From positions 1 through 64,000 of the forward strand of contig JAZARR010000185.1 in the NCBI GenBank assembly GCA_037389465.1: a DNA stretch of 64,000 nt, written 5' to 3'. Below the pieces are notes generated by a model. It did not search any database, was not told the origin of the DNA, and saw nothing but the letters and a program-made list of their open reading frames with translations. A program made the position numbers and the translations under genes. This DNA is from Baylisascaris procyonis. Taxonomy: Eukaryota > Nematoda > Chromadorea > Rhabditida > Ascarididae. Of the stretch, positions 50,501 to 58,059 are shown piece by piece (within the stretch, counting starts at the first letter, position 1; each line of letters opens with the position of its first letter).

Positions 50501-53500
50501 GATAGACTAACAAACAGACAGACACATACACACACGACGTTGCCGTAACACGACAAGTTTACGAAAGGGTATAACAAAAGAGATAAAATTAAGCAGACCT
50601 CAATTTGCATCTTGAGATGCATTTTGAATTTGTTGACAAGCTGGACGAATATTGCCAACGACTTCTCGAAGATTGATACAATCGGTGATACTCCATTACG
50701 GGACAGCGATACACAAAGATAATGCCTCAGGGCGAGGATGAACGGCTGTGAAGTGTGCAAGAGGGATGACGAGTTTTGTACAATAAGCAATAACATCTCC
50801 AGCGACAATTCCTTTGATCTCAACTCGTGACTACTGAAACATGCTTAATTAGTAACATAAAAAACTGTGCTGACCTGAAACCAGATCGAAATGAATAAAT
50901 TTCTCTATTCACTCAATTTTTTCACCCATCCTAGATGTTGATGATCGAAACACCCTCGAAGTAAACTATGTGACTGCAAAAAAAGGAAATTTTTTATTAA
51001 AAAATAGGACTTTCTGACTGTTGCGGTGGTCGATGCTGCTTTTGATATTCTGCATGGAGATGCAGAAAGACTGCAGATCAAATTGAAACCCAAAACTATG
51101 GACGTATTAGCAATACTCTGCAGTACAAAAGCAAACCTAGGATCTGGCCGTTCGGGAAGCGATTTGGTTGATAGACGACAAAGTGCTCTGAACAACAGGA
51201 ATGCGTCTTTCTCTTGAAGAGTTCGAAATTGAAGCTGTGTCACAGGCACGTCTTCGTGAACAGCGTCTGACGAATCTGCAGCCAGCGAGATAGGATTCAG
51301 ATGTCTCGGAGGGGGGATCGATACCTCAGCAGCCATGGCCTAAAAAATAGCTTTCCACCAGTTTTAGCCAAATTTCATATGTCCCTATAGCAAATACTTT
51401 GTATTCTCTTTATTTTCTTACTGCGGCCATGAAATCACGGTTGAGTTCATTAACGAAAGGAAGAGATTAAAATGTCTTCCTGCTCCTACAATGGTATCTT
51501 CTTAAAAAAATTCACCTCAACAATCATGGCACATATTTCAATTAATGTAGGAGAGCTATGGTATTGAAACTTTCTCTTCCGAATATTTTAAGGGCTTTAA
51601 ATTCATGCATAAGCAATTTTAGAGTGACTAGGCAGTAGTCAAATATAGTTTCGAAACTGTCGTATTTTGACAGCACTAATTCGCAAGTTTTTTTGATCGC
51701 TGTTCCTCTGACAGCAAACAAATAGAAAATAAGCCAAAGACTGTACGACAACAGCACTTTCAACAATTATGCCTCGAGAGAAAAGGCATAGAATAATGAA
51801 AGAAGCAATAAAAATTTAGATGTTAAATCGCGCAGCAAAATATTCAATGAGAATTTCATCCAAATGCAAAACCAAGCATGCGCCTTAAAATGAAAGTTAT
51901 GTTTATGGAAACAACTCTCGCGGGCGAAATTACCGACCTATCAATGTGGCGGAAAGAATATTCGAATGATTCACCTACAACAACGATAAGTCAAATAAAT
52001 CTAAAGAAAACAATTCGTTAATCTCACTAAAAAAAAAAGGAAACGCACACTACTGAACGAGCTCTGCCGGCTATTTGCCATAGAATGGCCTGGATCAATT
52101 TGCACAGCGATGTGTTCAATCAATGAATCGACGAGTAGACGGATCACCTAAAACATCCGTAAGCGTATGCACTACAAATTGCTGAAAATAAATCACCTCA
52201 ACTATTGCGTTTTTTCCATTAAACAGAAACTATGTAACCGTCGCAAAGTTGGCATGCCATAAATTCTACACCGGAAGTATCACATAACTTGAAATCGATC
52301 AAAACACTTTCAAGCAATAAAAGAGAGACGTATCTCTCATCTGCCCAAAATAAGTACAAACAATATTATCCGTTTCATATACATTTGTCATATTCTGCTG
52401 CATACCGCTGTAATATTGATGAACGATGTTGAATACACAACGGCAAGAAAGTAATGTAAACTTGCAATCCAATAACGGATAAACATTGCAATAAATTCAA
52501 TTATATAAAAACGGATAGTTCTTTATCAATCATAATTTTCATTGAAAATGACTGCAGAAATATAGCTAAGAAAAACGTTCAATTAATGTGGAAAACAATT
52601 GTTTTCTTATGAATTAACTTTTGTAAGAATTGTTTTGTTTGTAGATTCAATAGTCTAAATAAAAGCAACTCATTCATGAAGGCAATCGTTCCCGATCAAA
52701 TAATTCAGTTCATTAATTACATTTAGCGATAGCTCGACAGTTAAACACAGTAAAGGTGAAGTGATGAAAGATAATAGAGACAAACATACTATTCATGCTG
52801 CTTACTAATAATCTGCAATTAAAAGAACAATCAATAAATCAATGAAAAATGCAATCAAACATAAATCAAGCGATCACAAGAACAAAACCAACGTTTTCGT
52901 CATTCTGTTCGCCATGTTCCACCACTTCATCCGCCTTTTGCATATTTCCGAACACTGCGTTAATAACCTTAACAAAACATTCATACTATTTCGACCAGAA
53001 CGCTTATACTAGCAATACCTCAGATTGAGGTAAATGTGGCAACCAAAAGAATAAAAAGACCGTCTACATTGCAACTTGAACCTTTGTAAAATCTCAAGTT
53101 TCTTGTTGATGAAAAATTTTATAAATGTGAACTGTATTCATAATCTCTCCGTTTGCCAAGGGACTGACTTTTTTCGGATGTAGCTAGAGTATCTGGATTA
53201 GCTAGAGTAGTATTTGGAGCATAAAAGAGGAGTTGAAAGTGTAGAGGACATGGCACCCGCTACAATACATGAAGTTTAGAACGTTACTGACAAGGTTCAT
53301 AAGCCCAACATTCAACCTACTGGATGGGCGAAAATTTTCTATGCAATATTTGCAGCTGGTATTTGTGTCACGGCATTAAGCAACACCAAAAGCAAGCAGC
53401 CTGTATCAATTAACAGAGAAAGTGATTCTGTATTCAAAATTAGTGAAGGCAACCGGCGACGGATACCGTCAACAATGGCTGAACTCATACAATACTCTAG

Positions 53501-56500
53501 ATAAATTCACATGAAAACGCATAATTTCTAAGCTATATCTTTCATCAACTCACAGAAATAAATCATCCGAATCCATAAACGAAGTTCAAATAAAACGAGT
53601 GGATTTGCAACCATAAGCGCCCGCTATCACACGGTTCAGTAGCGCTCTTCTTAGATCGCCGTCTTAAATTCACTCAATGACAAGTCGATAATAGTAATAA
53701 ACCTGAGTGAGCGATGCCTTAGCTGTTGATTGATTGATCGGACTTCTGCTTGCCAAATAAATATTAAAACATGTTCGCACAGCCAGCAGCAATGTTGCTT
53801 CGTGCACTTCACAGGTCGGTGCCAAAACAACAGCCAGAATTGCCTTAATTTATTTCTTAATTACTTTGATTTGCAATATGCGAATATTAAAAAAACAATA
53901 ATATCCAATAATTCACATAATTTCAAATAAATATAAGACTGCCATCCGCTTTGTGAAATCAAAAAAAAAAAAATACCCAGAACAATCCAATAAACAATAG
54001 TTATGCTTAACTAGCAATACGATCCCGAAAAGTATTCAAAATTGTGCCCATAAAAGAAATAGATAGTGATGCAAACTTAAAAAATCACTAAAAGAATTAT
54101 CAAGGTTTCGAATGTGGGATTTTTCTCCGTCTTTCCACATCAAGAATGGTGAGAGAGAGAGAGTTCTGTGGGTGCATCGTGATTTTCTCTCCACCTAACT
54201 TCCCGAGGTTCCGGCATACTTCCACAAATGTTTCCTGATTGCATGAATGAAAAATAATCTTTTGAAGTAATGAAACATCTCAATTCAATTACATATCGTC
54301 CACTATTTCAATTCGATTGTATGATAAGCATCGACCTCACAGAATCAACCTCAAGCATCTCTATAAGCATAATTTATATCCTTCAATCATGGACAAAGCG
54401 CATTTCACAAAAGCTCGATTTTGGAAGGTTTCCCACGCATATCTCCTTCTCCGCCTAGTCATCTCACCTATAATCCCTTTGCATCGCCAGCCCTGAGCAA
54501 GTATGGACAAACATAATTGTTACTTGCATCTGGGGAAATAATGAAGGGAAAATAGAGATAAGCTGATATTATAAACAATTCTTCAATTCCACCAGAATTT
54601 CGGAAAGGTGAGTCATTGATTTTCTTCCTCACACCTCCTCCCTTCCTTCAACCTGATCCTCCATTCCCCTTTCCCCCTCGTTTCAAGAATGGCTTGCAAA
54701 ATATTCAAATTCAGATTTAAAGTTCCTTTCAGCACGGAAAAGTTTGGTATAACTGACAAGTGCCTTGACTGAATAAAGACCTTGAGGATCTGTAGCTGCA
54801 CTCCCTCATCGGTATTTGGTCCAGCAAAAGGTGCACAAATTGCTTCAACAATTCGATCGATGAGCAACCTCTCAGGATTGGTCACATCCACACCGCTACC
54901 CACCAAATGGCCATATGCAATCAGCTTCTGAAATTAATCGAGAATACTCCTAAATATTATTTCAGAAATAAACCGTACAATAAGAAATAAATCGGCATGC
55001 AGAGATTGTTCTCATTATGTGAACAGAGGCATATGTAATATATGGGCAAATAGTTGAACAAATTAACAGCCAATAAACCGCATTTATTGCTAATTGGTAT
55101 CTGCGGAACAGCGCGAGGAAGGATATGACTGAATAGGTATCTCACAAAGAGGGAATAAAGTCATAGAGAGAGAAGAATAACGAAGAAATGAACTAATGAA
55201 GACTAGTATTATTAATGATATTCGGAGAAATGAAACGACAACTGGTAAAATGGACTGATTCATGTGACCGATATGCACATTGCAGACCCGGTTTTCATCA
55301 AAAAAAAGGTTAAAAATTATATCTCTCAAAATAGCAGCTATTAATGAACTATTAATTAACAATCACTAATTACATTCTCATTTCTTTAATGAAATTTCGT
55401 TGGATTTTATCTAAGTAGTCTTTTATTTCTTCAATTCGAGAAGCAAGTTCAATTATTAATTTAGCTGAACAGCGACTGTCTTCCATACTTTAACTCATTC
55501 TTTCTGAACGCATTTCTATGATTGATAAAAATTGATATCAAGGTTGATTCTTAACGCAAACCTGTAAGCAATCGAGAGCGATAACAATAATACGAGGACT
55601 CTTTGAGTGGCACGCGAAATCAAACGGTAAGAAATAGCGATCGGCATGCACGAATTGCAGATGTGAAGGTAGTACGTTGCCCGTCGTATCCCCTCCACCA
55701 TCATCGGCGGCATTCAGCTCCTCTATTGCTTGCTCACATGCTTTCCGGAGTTGTGCATGCTCCTGCAATACAAACTCCTATGTCAATCAAAAATGGACAT
55801 AACACAGAATTATTCAGTAATGTAGTGTCAAGCAAAGATAGCGATGATCCATCCTCCAAGTGGAAAAAGATTCAGTTATTATTGATCAACCTCAACAGGA
55901 CTTCAAATTTCTACGAGGTGGTATAGTGAAACGTTAGCTAATACATTCGAGTAAACCTCTCGCTAGTTCAAGTGAACGGGGTAGAGGAGACATATATGAC
56001 ATCCTCTGAGAAAATCACAGCCGGTAATAAAGCAACATGAAGCGGGTGTTATCAGCGCTGATAGTTACCTTTTTTCTAACAACGGCGCCATTGCATTGCG
56101 CGACATCATAGCTTCACTGCAGCCAAATTTAAAAAAAGCATCGTACACAAACTGCTGATGATTCCACAGAAAATTATTCAATAACGAATGAGCGCTATTT
56201 AGTTTCTAATTTTTGCGGACCTTACATCAGACAACTATATTCCCTTTATGTACCGTTGTGAGAGGTTTAAGTAATGAAGCGAATTCACTGAGGACCATTC
56301 GAGGAGAGGAAAGCGGAGAGGGAAGGGTGGTCTGAGAGAGGAGAGGGCTAGCAGGAGGAAGAGGGAGGAGGTAAGAAGAGAGAATGGGGGAAACTGGGTA
56401 ATGAATGAGCTAAAGAGATTGGGAGTTGGATTTGATAAGCACACTCACCTTTCTTTTGATATCGCGATCGGCAAGAATGCGCCCAATAGCGTTTCGAAGA

Positions 56501-56535
56501 AACATTACCGAAACTCTCTTCAGATCATCGTTCAT
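25379..56535 (-). CDS. agef-1: BIG/Sec7-family ARF guanine-nucleotide exchange factor (34 coding exons, complete)
   Basis: Large ARF-GEF that would catalyse GDP/GTP exchange on ARF1-class GTPases at trans-Golgi/endosomal membranes. The 34 exons listed separately, read from 56535 downward, join in one frame of 1,664 codons plus stop; every exon length agrees with its phases. Human BIG1/BIG2 are somewhat longer (about 1,785-1,849 aa), the difference lying mainly in the DCB-HUS linker. Domain order: DCB (about residues 1-215), HUS (about 290-520, HUS box NYDCN at 439-443), Sec7 (about 544-735), then HDS1-4 to residue 1664. The catalytic FRLPGEAQ loop gives glutamic finger E644; the brefeldin-sensitivity positions Y680, S681, D688 and M698 are all present. 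The start is the ATG at 56535, giving [12 protein letters not shown]. The symbol follows the C. elegans orthologue; orthology is from remembered family sequence, not a search. Introns are about 280-2,150 bp; apart from the repeats listed separately I see nothing recognisable in them. Confidence 0.93.
25808..25925 (-). CDS. agef-1: ARF-GEF coding exon 33 (HDS4, residues 1581-1620)
   Basis: Acceptor ctttgcag, donor CAG|gttggt, phase 2 to 0. It encodes [20 protein letters not shown] and [10 protein letters not shown], comparable to human [28 protein letters not shown]. Confidence 0.9.
25990..26061. repeat. 14-bp perfect inverted repeat plus direct repeat, intron 32
   Basis: gtttgttttatttg (25990-26003) and its exact reverse complement (26021-26034) flank a 17-nt loop. 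In addition cactaagcaaaacaaa occurs at 26009-26024 and again at 26046-26061. No coding capacity; origin unknown. Confidence 0.8.
27157..27292 (-). CDS. agef-1: ARF-GEF coding exon 32 (HDS4, residues 1536-1581)
   Basis: Acceptor atttcag, donor CTTAG|gtttgt, phase 1 to 2. It encodes [32 protein letters not shown] and VRSRLL, equivalent to human KSKPNLLKQE and RILFRMYMDE. Confidence 0.94.
28093..28206 (-). CDS. agef-1: ARF-GEF coding exon 31 (HDS4, residues 1498-1536)
   Basis: Acceptor gattgcag, donor AAAG|gtttgt, phase 1 to 1. It encodes [37 protein letters not shown] (human [35 protein letters not shown]). Confidence 0.95.
29128..29289 (-). CDS. agef-1: ARF-GEF coding exon 30 (HDS4 loop, residues 1444-1498)
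   Basis: The phase-compatible acceptor is the weak ggaag|ATGCAC; a nicer-looking TAG lies four bases upstream but would break the frame after exon 29. Donor ATTG|gttcgt, phase 1. It encodes a polar, ala/ser/asn-rich loop and then DGLYSYI, which lines up with human QGMYRFL at exact spacing to the next exon. The 5' boundary is uncertain by a few bases. Confidence 0.75.
29631..29731 (-). CDS. agef-1: ARF-GEF coding exon 29 (HDS4, residues 1410-1444)
   Basis: Acceptor gttttcag, donor TCAC|gtaaag, phase 2 to 1. It encodes [20 protein letters not shown] and [10 protein letters not shown], matching human [24 protein letters not shown]. Confidence 0.92.
30413..30523 (-). CDS. agef-1: ARF-GEF coding exon 28 (HDS3-4 linker, residues 1373-1410)
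   Basis: Acceptor gttgcag, donor GCTAG|gtctga, phase 2 to 2. It starts SLLTWEPDA (human ALLTWRP) and continues into a polar, poorly conserved linker ending THFTA. Supported by phase on both sides and by the LLTW motif. Confidence 0.88.
31506..31644 (-). CDS. agef-1: ARF-GEF coding exon 27 (HDS3-4, residues 1327-1373)
   Basis: AAG acceptor (ttttaag|AGA), donor CATTC|gtaatt, phase 1 to 2. It encodes [30 protein letters not shown] and [11 protein letters not shown] (human [21 protein letters not shown]). Confidence 0.94.
32179..32314 (-). CDS. agef-1: ARF-GEF coding exon 26 (HDS3, residues 1282-1327)
   Basis: Acceptor ctttcag, donor CAAG|gtcagt, phase 0 to 1. It encodes [30 protein letters not shown] and [10 protein letters not shown], equivalent to human [20 protein letters not shown] and QLYWCVQQ. 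Confidence 0.94.
32886..33015 (-). CDS. agef-1: ARF-GEF coding exon 25 (HDS3, residues 1238-1281)
   Basis: Acceptor ttttcag, donor GAG|gttagt, phase 2 to 0. It encodes [34 protein letters not shown] and AEEQNE, matching human [21 protein letters not shown] and RIFDNMKLPEQQ. Confidence 0.95.
33319..33382. repeat. Perfect 32-bp tandem duplication in intron 24
   Basis: A 32-bp unit beginning tgttgctcacagatgataag occurs twice head to tail (33319-33350 and 33351-33382) with no differences, implying a recent duplication. Confidence 0.97.
34274..34568 (-). CDS. agef-1: ARF-GEF coding exon 24 (HDS3, residues 1140-1238)
   Basis: Acceptor atttcag, donor ACAAG|gtaaca, phase 1 to 2. It encodes [38 protein letters not shown] and [20 protein letters not shown] then DVRT. 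This is the largest exon and matches human BIG almost without gaps, except for the variable loop [15 protein letters not shown]. Confidence 0.96.
35031..35203 (-). CDS. agef-1: ARF-GEF coding exon 23 (HDS2-3, residues 1082-1140)
   Basis: Acceptor gtttag, donor ATTA|gtgagt, phase 2 to 1. It encodes [38 protein letters not shown] and [13 protein letters not shown] (human [22 protein letters not shown]). Confidence 0.94.
35548..35699 (-). CDS. agef-1: ARF-GEF coding exon 22 (HDS2, residues 1032-1082)
   Basis: AAG acceptor (attcaag|GCT), donor AACAG|gtccgc, phase 0 to 2. It encodes [40 protein letters not shown] and [10 protein letters not shown], equivalent to human GCNPNEDVAIFAVDSLRQL and the block that follows it. 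Confidence 0.95.
36145..36355 (-). CDS. agef-1: ARF-GEF coding exon 21 (HDS2, residues 961-1031)
   Basis: Acceptor ttttcag, donor AAG|gttcat, phase 2 to 0. It encodes [40 protein letters not shown] and [18 protein letters not shown]. This is one of the most conserved blocks of the family. Confidence 0.96.
36632..36734 (-). CDS. agef-1: ARF-GEF coding exon 20 (HDS2, residues 927-961)
   Basis: Acceptor attgcag, donor CAA|gtgaga, phase 1 to 2. It encodes a variable start and then [20 protein letters not shown] and D, matching human [19 protein letters not shown]. Confidence 0.93.
37566..37662 (-). CDS. agef-1: ARF-GEF coding exon 19 (HDS1-2, residues 895-927)
   Basis: Acceptor attatag, donor CAGT|gtaagt, phase 0 to 1. 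It encodes [20 protein letters not shown], near-identical to human [20 protein letters not shown], then a divergent [12 protein letters not shown]. Confidence 0.94.
38351..38474 (-). CDS. agef-1: ARF-GEF coding exon 18 (HDS1, residues 853-894)
   Basis: AAG acceptor (tattaag|GTT) and donor GAT|gtaagt, phase 2 to 0. It encodes [33 protein letters not shown] and ESWVD, matching human [21 protein letters not shown] and DGNYLGNSWHE. An (AT)n microsatellite starts 25 bp upstream in the intron. Confidence 0.93.
38499..38598. repeat. (AT)n microsatellite grading into (TTTATA)n, intron 17
   Basis: An AT dinucleotide run of about 45 bp, an interruption ttttattt, a further AT run, then four copies of ttatat/tttata. 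It lies 25 bp upstream of the exon 18 acceptor on the gene strand, inside a 315-bp intron. Confidence 0.95.
38790..38953 (-). CDS. agef-1: ARF-GEF coding exon 17 (HDS1, residues 799-853)
   Basis: Acceptor tttgtag, donor GCAAG|gtttgc, phase 0 to 2. It encodes [35 protein letters not shown] and [12 protein letters not shown]. Human equivalent: LAWTPFLAAFSVGLQ, CLEGIRCAIRIACIF, LERDAYVQALAR. Confidence 0.94.
39714..39871 (-). CDS. agef-1: ARF-GEF coding exon 16 (HDS1, residues 746-798)
   Basis: Acceptor ttattcag, donor AAG|gtttgt, phase 1 to 0. It encodes [34 protein letters not shown] and [15 protein letters not shown]. This matches human EKQRRLLYN, KTAKALMEAVSH and [14 protein letters not shown] immediately after Sec7. 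Confidence 0.95.
41626..41782 (-). CDS. agef-1: ARF-GEF coding exon 15 (Sec7 end, residues 694-746)
   Basis: AAG acceptor (tttgaag|GTA), donor CAGA|gttagt, phase 0 to 1. It encodes [38 protein letters not shown] and a KLPKQ tail (human [20 protein letters not shown]). M698 completes the brefeldin-sensitive signature. Confidence 0.95.
42935..43019 (-). CDS. agef-1: ARF-GEF coding exon 14 (Sec7 motif 2, residues 665-693)
   Basis: Acceptor tttgcag, donor CAG|gtactc, phase 2 to 0. It encodes [18 protein letters not shown] and TTDLHSPQ, near-identical to human BIG. Y680, S681 and D688 are the residues that confer brefeldin A sensitivity in this family. Confidence 0.96.
44076..44246 (-). CDS. agef-1: ARF-GEF coding exon 13 (Sec7 catalytic loop, residues 608-665)
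   Basis: Acceptor tttcag, donor AAA|gtaagc, phase 2 to 2. It encodes [40 protein letters not shown] and [17 protein letters not shown] is Sec7 motif 1; its glutamate (residue 644) is the finger that displaces Mg and nucleotide phosphate on ARF. Confidence 0.96.
44916..45059. repeat. Degenerate 22-bp tandem repeat (about 6.5 copies) in intron 12
   Basis: Units starting TGCACTTAATTTATACC at 44916 (tgtac variant), 44938, 44960, a 12-nt partial at 44982, then 44994, 45016 and 45038, each 22 bp. Sequence is unrelated to the 60-kb array although the period is the same. Confidence 0.75.
45377..45523 (-). CDS. agef-1: ARF-GEF coding exon 12 (Sec7, residues 559-608)
   Basis: Acceptor tatttag, donor GATGA|gtgagt, phase 2 to 2. 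It encodes [36 protein letters not shown] and [10 protein letters not shown], matching the first half of the Sec7 fold (human KPKRGIQYLQEQ, TPEDIAQFLHQEERLD, VGEFLGDND). Confidence 0.93.
46195..46312 (-). CDS. agef-1: ARF-GEF coding exon 11 (HUS-Sec7 linker and Sec7 start, residues 520-559)
   Basis: Acceptor atttcag, phase 1; donor CATCT|gtttgt, phase 2. It encodes a short acidic/proline linker and then [17 protein letters not shown], the first helix of Sec7 (human VLKQQKEIIEQGIDLF). The linker is much shorter than in vertebrates. Confidence 0.9.
47067..47238 (-). CDS. agef-1: ARF-GEF coding exon 10 (HUS end, residues 463-520)
   Basis: Acceptor gcttgcag, donor CAAG|gttaac, phase 0 to 1. It encodes [20 protein letters not shown] then [16 protein letters not shown], equivalent to human [22 protein letters not shown]. 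Alternative upstream acceptors exist in the same frame, but this one aligns best with human BIG1/2. Confidence 0.87.
47771..47818 (-). other. Possible cassette exon in ARF-GEF intron 9
   Basis: Bounded by acceptor gctttag and a strong donor AAG|gtgagg. It is 48 nt (16 codons), phase 0 at both ends, so it could be included between exons 9 and 10 without a frameshift, adding [16 protein letters not shown]. Exons 9 and 10 also join perfectly without it and align better with human BIG that way, so it may be alternative or spurious. Confidence 0.3.
48251..48451 (-). CDS. agef-1: ARF-GEF coding exon 9 (HUS box, residues 396-462)
   Basis: Acceptor ttttcag, donor CAG|gtgtgt, phase 0 to 0. It encodes [25 protein letters not shown] and [20 protein letters not shown]. 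The NYDCN core is the HUS box, the most conserved non-Sec7 motif of large ARF-GEFs. It ends SKIAQ. Confidence 0.94.
48726..48947 (+). pseudogene. Gypsy-type polyprotein C-terminal fragment
   Basis: Open frame ending at TAA 48945-48947. It contains [12 protein letters not shown], the typical integrase end (W.RH..QLR), and [11 protein letters not shown], the basic RRSTR.RRPP.R-like tail common at the end of gypsy pol polyproteins. No start codon: the frame runs straight out of the truncation point. Only about 73 codons remain of a normal >1,000-codon pol. Confidence 0.65.
48962..49534 (+). repeat. Putative 3' LTR (about 573 bp)
   Basis: Begins TGTTGTGATGG right after a purine-rich tract (cgaaagtggagg, 48950-48961) that would prime plus-strand synthesis, and ends CTCCACA at 49534. 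AATAAA at 49496-49501 sits 33 bp before the end. Boundaries are inferred from TG...CA ends because no second LTR is available for comparison. Confidence 0.55.
50455..50590 (-). repeat. Possible TGTCTG-rich dispersed repeat in intron 8
   Basis: On the minus strand it reads tataccctttcgtaaacttg, gtgttacggcaacgtcgtgt, then gtatgtgtctgtctgtttg. The GTATGTGTCTGTCTG core resembles the 58.3-kb and 1.1-kb copies; the flanks do not obviously match. Confidence 0.3.
50599..50830 (-). CDS. agef-1: ARF-GEF coding exon 8 (HUS, residues 318-395)
   Basis: Acceptor ttcagtag, donor GAG|gtctgc, phase 2 to 0. It encodes [30 protein letters not shown] and [13 protein letters not shown], each closely matching BIG1/2 (ELRSKILSLQLL, KQYLCVALSKNGVS, FKTHLKMQIE). 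Confidence 0.93.
51137..51339 (-). CDS. agef-1: ARF-GEF coding exon 7 (linker and HUS start, residues 251-318)
   Basis: Acceptor ttttttag, donor CCTAG|gtttgc, phase 0 to 2. It starts [19 protein letters not shown] (low conservation) and continues into [20 protein letters not shown] and PERPDP, matching human KDAFLVFRSLCKLS. This marks the entry to the HUS domain. Confidence 0.9.
52049..52147 (-). CDS. agef-1: ARF-GEF coding exon 6 (DCB-HUS linker, residues 218-250)
   Basis: Acceptor gttttag, donor AGT|gtgcgt, phase 0 to 0. It encodes [16 protein letters not shown] and a ser-rich tail ending RQSSFSS. Vertebrate BIG proteins have a similar helix (IVEEMVNIVV) in the linker. Supported mainly by splice sites, phase and position; conservation is modest. 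Confidence 0.7.
52893..52967 (-). CDS. agef-1: ARF-GEF coding exon 5 (end of DCB, residues 193-217)
   Basis: Another AAG acceptor (gttaag|GTT); it encodes [20 protein letters not shown], equivalent to human MLNVIFTRM and onward. The donor AAC|gttggt is weak but keeps phase 0; a second GT four bases further would break the frame with exon 6. The 3' boundary is the less certain end. Confidence 0.75.
53703..53843 (-). CDS. agef-1: ARF-GEF coding exon 4 (DCB, residues 146-192)
   Basis: Uses an unusual AAG acceptor (aattaag|GCA) and donor CAG|gtttat, phase 0 to 0. It encodes [20 protein letters not shown] and then [13 protein letters not shown], diagnostic of the BIG DCB domain (human VRTCYNIYLAS, INQTTAKATLTQ). 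Confidence 0.92.
54781..54927 (-). CDS. agef-1: ARF-GEF coding exon 3 (DCB, residues 97-145)
   Basis: Acceptor atttcag, donor AAG|gtcttt, phase 0 to 0. It encodes [18 protein letters not shown] and [11 protein letters not shown], closely matching human BIG1/2 ([21 protein letters not shown]). A pyrimidine-rich stretch lies in the intron just 3' of it. Confidence 0.92.
55562..55762 (-). CDS. agef-1: ARF-GEF coding exon 2 (DCB, residues 30-96)
   Basis: Acceptor tattgcag, donor CAG|gtttgc, phase 0 to 0. It encodes [16 protein letters not shown], then [12 protein letters not shown] and [15 protein letters not shown]. These are hallmark DCB-domain segments of the BIG family, used for dimerisation and membrane or partner contacts. 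A gly/asp-rich insert lies between them. Confidence 0.92.
56301..56395 (+). other. Polypurine tract in intron 1
   Basis: About 95 bases, strongly purine on the plus strand and therefore pyrimidine on the gene strand, some 50-150 bp inside the exon 1 donor. Only a few interruptions (ttc, tgg tct, cta gc). Confidence 0.85.
56449..56535 (-). CDS. agef-1: ARF-GEF coding exon 1 (DCB start, residues 1-29)
   Basis: Starts at the ATG at 56535 and encodes [20 protein letters not shown] and then LADRDIKRK, matching the N-terminal helix of BIG proteins. It ends in phase 0 at a strong donor (AAAG|gtgagt). A second ATG ten bases upstream is out of frame. Confidence 0.88.
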
Positions 56536-56549
56536 ATCCACACATCTTC
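56525..56549 (-). promoter_or_regulatory. 5' leader: overlapping uORF and possible splice acceptor
   Basis: Reading the minus strand, tttatag ends at 56549, followed by AAG and an ATG (56545) that opens a six-codon frame ending TGA at 56525, overlapping the real start at 56535. If tttatag is a trans- or cis-splice acceptor, the leader would be only 13 nt. Inference only. Confidence 0.25.
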
Positions 56550-58059
56550 TATAAATTCTATTGCATTAAATCAACATTTTAATTGTAACGACTATCGAAT
56601 AATCGGAAGCAATCATGGTTGTATATAAGTTCATTGTTAGTAACACTTGAGAGCAAACTGAATTCCAGCAGTACTTGTAAGAATATAGGATGCTATGCCA
56701 CTATTATTCACACATTAAAATTCATAGATAGAAGTGAGAAATGCGCTGTGAACATAATCACCGTAGGAAATTAACGTCGTGGACATTTTAGCCAAGACAC
56801 GCTTACATGAAACAATATTGATGCCGAATACTTATGCTACAGACATCTGACAGTCGAACACTCGAACTTGCGACATGGCGCAAATGTCGTGAAGTGCCCC
56901 ATGACATTTGTATCACCAACACAATTTTCTTATTGCAGAAATGCATGGAAGCAAATATGGTAAATGAACCAGGCAGCGAAGCAATCTACCGAAGTCCCAG
57001 ATATAGTTTTATAATCGATTCCTCGAAACTCGTGACAATCAAAACTCTTATATACTACAGCAGTTCACCTATAATTTAATATCTACCTTGAAAGAGAAAA
57101 ATGTTTATATATGGACTGCATCAAATGATATCGCACCTCATATAAAAGAGGATTTCCAATCATCCGATATGCAACACTCAATAAAAACACATTTTATACA
57201 AGCAGCAATAATCGATAACAGGTTAGTTACTTTCACATACTTATTAAGTTTTATTTGGGTCTTCAAAAAGTGCATATTAAATTCGAGGAGGAAAATATTG
57301 ATCGATGCGAATAACTCAACTTTTGTTTCGACATTTGAAAAGTTGAATATGTTAGGCAGTAATCAATTGGAAATACATTGAAGAGGAACACACAACATTA
57401 CTAACATTTCTCTATGACTAGAATTTAAGCAGTGTAGACATAAAAATCTCATTTTCCTATTGACCACTGAGAACACAACAAACCATTCACAAATCGAATT
57501 CTCTAATAACTGAGAAAAAAACTGAAAGAAATGTATACACATATAAAACAATATGCATAAAATTTGCATATATTAAGTAGAAAACGCTACCGAAAATGAA
57601 CTTTTTTGAAGGATGCAAAAGATTTGCATAAAATATTTGTGCAAATAACACAGGAAAATTTTGGACAAGACTTGCGGAAGCTACATCAAGATTGCATGAA
57701 ACAGCGGAATGTGAGCAACTTGTACAACGATGTCCCTAATAACGCTATTTTGAGCACTCATAAAAACCTAATATCAAGCACTGCGTGTTGCCAAACTTAC
57801 CACCGTAATCACCAATATCGTTTTGAGATGTGAAATTGCTTCAACACCTGAAAATTGTTAATCGTCTTATCTCGCATAGGAATGATTGGGATAAACGACC
57901 AAAAGTCGAACAAATGAAATATCATCTGCATCGCAAAAATTCCGTCCCTTCTTCATTGTCTACTAATGAGGTGCATTTGTGAAAAAGTTTAAAAGGCCAC
58001 AAAACATTGGAATCTTTTTTTTTTGAGGCCAAAGCTCTTTTTTAACTTGAGACACACTC

